From Rhodospirillaceae bacterium (GTDB lineage: Bacteria; Pseudomonadota; Alphaproteobacteria; Rhodospirillales; Magnetovibrionaceae): DNA of 9,048 nt. The stretch lies in the NCBI GenBank assembly GCA_002732845.1, contig NVSZ01000006.1:24751-33798 (forward strand). Direction: 5' to 3'. The notes beneath the pieces are model-generated. The model was not told the DNA's origin, did not search any database, and worked only from the letters and a program-made list of their open reading frames with translations. Both the position numbers and the translations under genes were made by a program. This document shows, in pieces, positions 6,415 to 9,048 of the stretch (the first letter of the stretch is position 1; every line of letters starts with the position of its first letter).

Positions 6415-7707
6415 ATGGCCAATGTGGTTGTCGTCGGCTCGCAATGGGGTGATGAAGGCAAAGGCAAAATCGTAGACTGGCTGTCTGAACGCGCCGACGT
6501 TGTGGCTCGTTTTCAAGGCGGACACAACGCGGGCCATACGCTGGTCATCGAAGGTGTGGTTTACAAACTGCACATCCTGCCCTCTGGCATCGTCCGCAAA
6601 GGCACGTTGTCTGTGATTGGCAATGGTGTGGTTTTGGACCCTTGGAACTTGCTCAAAGAAATCGAAACCCTGCGCGCACAAGGGGCCGAGATTTCGCCGG
6701 AAACTTTAAAGGTTGCCGAAAATGCACCGTTGATTTTGCCGCTTCATGCGAATTTGGACCAAGCCCGTGAAAAAGCCCTGGGCAAAGCTAAAATCGGCAC
6801 CACCGGACGCGGCATTGGGCCAGCATACGAAGACAAGGTCGCCAGACGTGCCATTCGCGCGGGTGATTTAAATGATGCCGAATTGGTCAAAGAAAAAGTC
6901 GACAAAATGTTGTTCCATCACAACGCGCTGTTGCGTGGTTTTGGTCAGGACGAATTGGTGGCGGCCGATGTTGTGTCAGAATTAATGGCCCTAGCACCAA
7001 GCATTTTGCCGTACATCGACACCACATGGAAAACTTTGGACGAAGCCAAACGGGCCGGAAAGCGTATTTTGTTTGAAGGCGCTCAAGGCACCATGTTGGA
7101 CATCGACCACGGAACTTATCCCTTTGTGACCTCATCCAACGTGGTCGCCAGTCAAGCGGCAACCGGGTCTGGTATGGGCGCGAATGCCATCGATTATGTT
7201 TTGGGCATCACCAAAGCCTACACCACCCGCGTCGGTGCTGGCCCCTTCCCCACCGAGTTGTTTGATGATGTGGGCAAGGGATTGGGCGAACGTGGACATG
7301 AATTTGGCACCACAACGGGCCGCGCGCGCCGCTGTGGTTATTTTGACGCGGTGTTGGTTCGCCAAGCGGTCAAGGTCAACGGCATTACGGGGATCGCCTT
7401 GACAAAGCTGGATGTTTTGGACGGCATGGACGAAATCAAAGTCTGTATCGGCTATCGTCTGAATGGTCGGGAGCTGGATTATTTGCCCGCGTCCACCAAA
7501 GAACAAGAAAATGTCGAACCCATTTACGAAACTATGGAAGGCTGGTCCGACACCACCTATGGCGCACGCAGTTGGGCTGATCTACCGGCCACCGCAATCA
7601 AATATGTGCGGCGGATCGAAGAACTGATTGGTGCTCCGGTGGCGATGTTGTCCACCAGTCCCGAACGCGACGATACAATTTTGGTCAAAGACCCGTTCGT
7701 CGATTAG
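6415..7707 (+). CDS. purA: Adenylosuccinate synthetase
   Basis: 430 residues, full length. It catalyses GTP + IMP + aspartate to adenylosuccinate in the cytoplasm, the committed step to AMP. All signature sites are present: the P-loop-like [11 protein letters not shown] (8-18) with the catalytic Asp13; GGHNAGHT with His41; [13 protein letters not shown] around 130-140; the IMP-site [16 protein letters not shown]; the aspartate loop TTTGRARR (299-306) with Arg303 and Arg305; and the guanine-binding TKLD (330-333). Residue numbering matches the Escherichia coli enzyme from memory. The ribosome site AAGGGGA lies 7 nt before the ATG. The 22-bp gap after hisZ indicates an operon, and a strong hairpin terminates it downstream. 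Nothing in the protein looks altered. Confidence 0.98.
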   Translation: MANVVVVGSQWGDEGKGKIVDWLSERADVVARFQGGHNAGHTLVIEGVVYKLHILPSGIVRKGTLSVIGNGVVLDPWNLLKEIETLRAQGAEISPETLKVAENAPLILPLHANLDQAREKALGKAKIGTTGRGIGPAYEDKVARRAIRAGDLNDAELVKEKVDKMLFHHNALLRGFGQDELVAADVVSELMALAPSILPYIDTTWKTLDEAKRAGKRILFEGAQGTMLDIDHGTYPFVTSSNVVASQAATGSGMGANAIDYVLGITKAYTTRVGAGPFPTELFDDVGKGLGERGHEFGTTTGRARRCGYFDAVLVRQAVKVNGITGIALTKLDVLDGMDEIKVCIGYRLNGRELDYLPASTKEQENVEPIYETMEGWSDTTYGARSWADLPATAIKYVRRIEELIGAPVAMLSTSPERDDTILVKDPFVD

Positions 7708-7719
7708 AACACCGACGAA
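7696..7719 (+). repeat. Inverted repeat spanning the purA stop codon
   Basis: TTCGTCG (7696-7702) and CGACGAA (7713-7719) are perfect 7-bp complements around a 10-nt loop that holds the TAG (7705-7707). It has no T-run, so it is not a terminator by itself. It could be a 3'-end stabilising hairpin or chance. Confidence 0.35.
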
Positions 7720-7743
7720 AACACAGTTAACCATACGCTTAAG

Positions 7744-7778
7744 TAAACCCCCGAAAGTCATTGATTCTTGGGGGTTTA
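7744..7778 (+). terminator. Terminator hairpin after purA
   Basis: TAAACCCCC (7744-7752) and GGGGGTTTA (7770-7778) form a perfect 9-bp stem with a 17-nt loop, about 40 nt after the purA stop. The GC-rich core followed by TTTATT fits a rho-independent terminator, though the T-run is short. The stem base is A/T-flanked on both sides, so it could work in either direction. Confidence 0.75.
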
Positions 7779-7835
7779 TTCGCTATTGTTTCATATAGTG
7801 AAATGTGCTCGTAGAATTCGAGCAGGAGGGCCGTA

Positions 7836-9048
7836 ATGGCAGAAGCCCTGAAGCAGGCCGTAGAAACGGTCCAATCAGATACCGACACACCCGATTCGCA
7901 TGGAGATCTTCATGAAGGAACGGGCAGCGAAGCTGTGCCCGCATCCACATCTCCCGCCCCGACTGTCGAAAACGACGCCGAACAGCATCCCCCATCGACC
8001 TTAAACGACCGTTATCTGGTTTTTCCAGTGATGCCTTTAGCGGCACTCGATTCTCCAACAGCCCTAGCCTATGCGGTCGAAGATCGCCGTGAACCCAATC
8101 GCAATTTGTTTGCCTTGGTGTGTTCACCAGCTTTGCCTGCGAACGCCGAAACCATGAAAAGGCTGCGCAACAGTTCCAGCAAAGGACTTATGCCTTTGGT
8201 CGATTTTGGTCCGGCGTTTTGGTCACCGTTGGGGCAAAAATGCATGATTGTCATTTTTGAACGTCCTTTGGGTGGACGTTTGACGTCCGCGTTTGGCAAC
8301 AAACCAATCCAGATCAATGAATACGAAATCATCCCCCGGTTCATGGAACACATTATGCCGGGGCTCATGAAACTTGCCTCTATTGGCATTGCCCACCGCG
8401 GTCTGCGCTTGGACAATCTGTTTTATATGGATAAAGACCGCGAACATTTAGTGTTAGGAGATTACGTCACCACCCCGCCAGGCCATGACCAACCGCTGGT
8501 TTACGAGCCGATAGAATGTGCCATGGCCACCCCAGCGGGCCGGGGCGCGGGGGATTCGCGTGACGACATGTATGCGTTAGGCATCGTCATCACTTTTTTA
8601 TTGCTCGGCAAAAACCCCGCCCAAAAAAGCACGGATGAAGACATCCTGGTCGCAAAATGCGATGAAGGCAGCTATAATTCTCTGTGCAGTAACGAACGCA
8701 TTCCCCTGCAGATGATTGAAGTCGTTCGGGGATTGCTGGTTGATGATGCGGATGGGCGCTGGACGCTGGACACCGTTTACAATTGGATGGAAAGCACCCA
8801 ACAACAAAACATCCAATACATGGGCATTGTCAAAGCCAAGGCCCCGTACAAATTTAAGGGCAAAAACTACCTGAGCCCTAAAATCATTGCCCATGCTTTT
8901 TCGAAAAACATTACCGATGCGGTTGCCGCCCTTAAAAATTCAGCCTTTGACCTATGGGTGCGCAAAGCCCTTAACAATCCGGAACTTGCCGATGAACTGG
9001 CAACGCTGCTCACACTGTCGAAGGTCCACGAAGGCAAGCCCGAAGGAT
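7836..9048 (+). CDS. Divergent protein-kinase-fold protein, probable pseudokinase (partial, runs off the window)
   Basis: 404 residues are visible, with the stop beyond the window. AGGAGG (7824-7829) lies 6 nt before the ATG, the best ribosome site here. Residues 1-57 are acidic and Ser/Pro/Thr-rich, probably disordered. Residues about 58-320 are a kinase fold: a hinge-like MIVIFERPLGG (137-147), a catalytic-loop equivalent HRGLRLDN (187-194), a DFG equivalent DYV (209-211), the helix-F motif DDMYALG (243-249) and a late Arg in DGRWT (306-310). The catalytic Asp of HRD is Gly189. No GxGxxG loop or VAIK lysine is seen in the N-lobe, where LFALVC (91-96) stands at the beta-3 position. N194 and D209 (metal-binding positions) are kept. 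This points to a pseudokinase that may bind nucleotide or partners without normal phosphotransfer. Residues about 325-404 form a further segment (KGKNYLSPKIIAHAFSKN...WVRKALNNPELA). It lies in its own unit after the purA terminator; a TATAGT (7794-7799) might be its -10 box. Confidence 0.8.
   Translation, partial: MAEALKQAVETVQSDTDTPDSHGDLHEGTGSEAVPASTSPAPTVENDAEQHPPSTLNDRYLVFPVMPLAALDSPTALAYAVEDRREPNRNLFALVCSPALPANAETMKRLRNSSSKGLMPLVDFGPAFWSPLGQKCMIVIFERPLGGRLTSAFGNKPIQINEYEIIPRFMEHIMPGLMKLASIGIAHRGLRLDNLFYMDKDREHLVLGDYVTTPPGHDQPLVYEPIECAMATPAGRGAGDSRDDMYALGIVITFLLLGKNPAQKSTDEDILVAKCDEGSYNSLCSNERIPLQMIEVVRGLLVDDADGRWTLDTVYNWMESTQQQNIQYMGIVKAKAPYKFKGKNYLSPKIIAHAFSKNITDAVAALKNSAFDLWVRKALNNPELADELATLLTLSKVHEGKPEG

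Noticed and set aside
7132..7506. Minus-strand frame of 124 residues inside purA
   Set aside because: It is a shadow of purA, whose frame carries every signature motif.
7801..7820. CTCG...CGAG inverted repeat just before the kinase-fold gene
   Set aside because: Only a 4-bp arm around 7 nt; expected by chance.
8069..8416. Minus-strand frames inside the kinase-fold gene (also 7783-8127 and 8598-8894)
   Set aside because: The plus-strand frame is continuous over 404 codons, with a strong ribosome site and kinase-fold motifs; these are its reverse shadows.
1..9048. Defence system, prophage, insertion sequence, CRISPR or RNA gene
   Set aside because: No transposase, integrase, repeat array, tRNA-like cloverleaf or known defence domain is visible. 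The window reads as core chromosome plus a few less-known genes.

Overview
The window looks like ordinary chromosomal DNA from an alphaproteobacterium, most likely a Rhodospirillales-type organism of moderate GC (roughly 50%, by eye). The grounds are a hisZ gene directly followed by purA, the protein families and codon style, and a divergent bacterial kinase-fold protein of a kind I associate from memory with that group. The taxonomic call is inference. I see no mobile element, CRISPR array, tRNA, rRNA or phage gene.

Left part (1-5041). The window opens in the last 88 codons of an unrecognised plus-strand gene. Its end overlaps, tail to tail, the end of a minus-strand gamma-glutamyltransferase-like gene (257-1807) that has no signal peptide and should act in the cytoplasm. 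A 56-bp divergent spacer separates it from a plus-strand pair. The first of the pair is an exported ChaN/Tiki-fold protein with a C-terminal PDZ domain (1864-3045). The second is an exported M1-type zinc peptidase relative (3042-4904). They overlap by ATGA, so they are probably co-translated and work in the same compartment. A minus-strand gene for a 44-residue single-pass membrane protein (4907-5041) ends 2 bp from the peptidase stop. A plus-strand terminator-like hairpin lies inside this small gene.

Middle (5042-7835). A 139-bp spacer (5042-5180), or 205 bp up to the preferred hisZ ATG, leads into hisZ (ATP phosphoribosyltransferase regulatory subunit, first step of histidine synthesis). 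22 bp later comes purA (adenylosuccinate synthetase, IMP to AMP). The two probably form one transcript serving histidine and purine synthesis, pathways linked by ATP and AICAR. A strong symmetric hairpin at 7744-7778 closes the unit.

Right part (7836-9048). A gene with a very good Shine-Dalgarno site starts here and runs off the window. It encodes a kinase-fold protein whose catalytic Asp is replaced by Gly (HRG instead of HRD) and whose N-lobe has no recognisable glycine loop or ATP-binding Lys, so it is probably a pseudokinase. A second conserved-looking segment follows the kinase fold. This is the most unusual item in the window. Next in interest are the atypical M1 active site and the ChaN-PDZ/M1 gene pair.
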